Source: Chloroflexota bacterium (GTDB lineage: Bacteria > Chloroflexota > Dehalococcoidia > Lucifugimonadales > Australimonadaceae). From it: a stretch of DNA of 5,722 nt. Position 1 is the first letter of the stretch. Each line of letters begins with the position of its first letter. Shown here piece by piece: positions 5,665 through 5,722 of the stretch. Position numbers and translations under genes: made by a program. Under the pieces are notes generated by a model. It was not told where the DNA came from. It saw only the letters and a program-made list of their open reading frames with translations, and ran no database searches. The stretch lies in contig JAPPFU010000195.1 in NCBI GenBank assembly GCA_028875085.1, forward strand, positions 1-5,722, in the 5' to 3' direction.

Positions 5665-5684
5665 CTCCCCTCCGTAGAGAGGAG
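5665..5684 (-). other. RNA hairpin with a UACG tetraloop upstream of the terminator-like stem
   Basis: On the minus strand CTCCTCTC (5684-5677) pairs with GAGGGGAG (5672-5665) around TACG, giving an 8-base-pair stem closed as C(UACG)G, a member of the very stable UNCG tetraloop class. One pair is G-U on this strand and would be a C-A mismatch on the other. With the neighbouring stem it makes bases 5623-5684 a structured RNA element. The flanking 5685-5722 holds no complete gene. One minus frame runs open to TGA at 5664-5662 and could be the last 19 codons of an off-window gene, but the frames cannot be told apart over so short a stretch. Confidence 0.45.
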
Positions 5685-5722
5685 CCGCACCTGCTGCGCC
5701 CTCGCGAGCCCCAGCCGGGAGG

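Noticed and set aside
5662..5722. C-terminal tail of an off-window gene ending in TGA at 5664-5662
   Set aside because: One minus frame is open for 19 codons and ends 7 bases before the terminator-like stem, which is attractive. The other two minus frames are also open through the region and the stretch is too short to judge coding character, so it is not listed as a gene.
5623..5722. T-box leader controlling the LLM oxidoreductase-argC unit
   Set aside because: The terminator stem and an alternative pairing resemble one, but the conserved AGGGUGGNACCGCG core is absent and the specifier stem would be outside the window.

Overview
The window is G+C-rich, densely packed bacterial chromosome. 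All protein genes and the one tRNA lie on the minus strand, so transcription runs from high to low coordinates. No insertion sequence, CRISPR array, phage gene or integrase is visible. The best guess for the host is a Chloroflexota (Dehalococcoidia or SAR202-like) bacterium. The reasons are a reductive-dehalogenase-like cytosolic iron-sulfur protein, a luciferase-like flavin/F420 oxidoreductase, and an ArgC with an N-V-T-G-Y-A-G nucleotide-binding turn. This is inference from family flavour, not proof.

Layout in the direction of transcription: (1) 5722-5574 is non-coding or the end of an off-window gene. It can form two strong RNA hairpins on the minus strand, one terminator-like, followed by a -10-like box just before the first gene. 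(2) A two-gene unit holds an LLM-class oxidoreductase (5573-4635) and argC (4638-3604), overlapping by ATGA. (3) A 73-base gap carries a possible weak terminator and a tRNA promoter. (4) tRNA-Glu(UUC) with encoded CCA lies at 3530-3454. (5) A tight five-gene run starts 28 bases after the tRNA: MFS transporter (3425-2145), 65-residue single-span membrane protein (2141-1944), ribosome-rescue factor arfB (1947-1528), reductive-dehalogenase-like double [4Fe-4S] protein (1494-535), and an OmpR-type response regulator cut by the window edge (515-<1).

The only functional link that is certain is physical. ArgC catalyses the N-acetylglutamyl-phosphate reduction step of arginine synthesis and is translationally coupled to an oxidoreductase of unknown substrate. 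The five-gene run combines import/export, ribosome rescue, a corrinoid/Fe-S-type redox protein and a two-component regulator, with no obvious shared pathway. Unit-leading genes lack a Shine-Dalgarno sequence but have a TAnnnT-like box 7-8 bases before the ATG, suggesting leaderless mRNAs. Internal genes mostly have GGAG-type ribosome binding sites. I see no clear evidence of a wholly new biological system. The most interesting items are the RdhA-like protein in its odd neighbourhood, the structured RNA at the right end, and the leaderless-start pattern.
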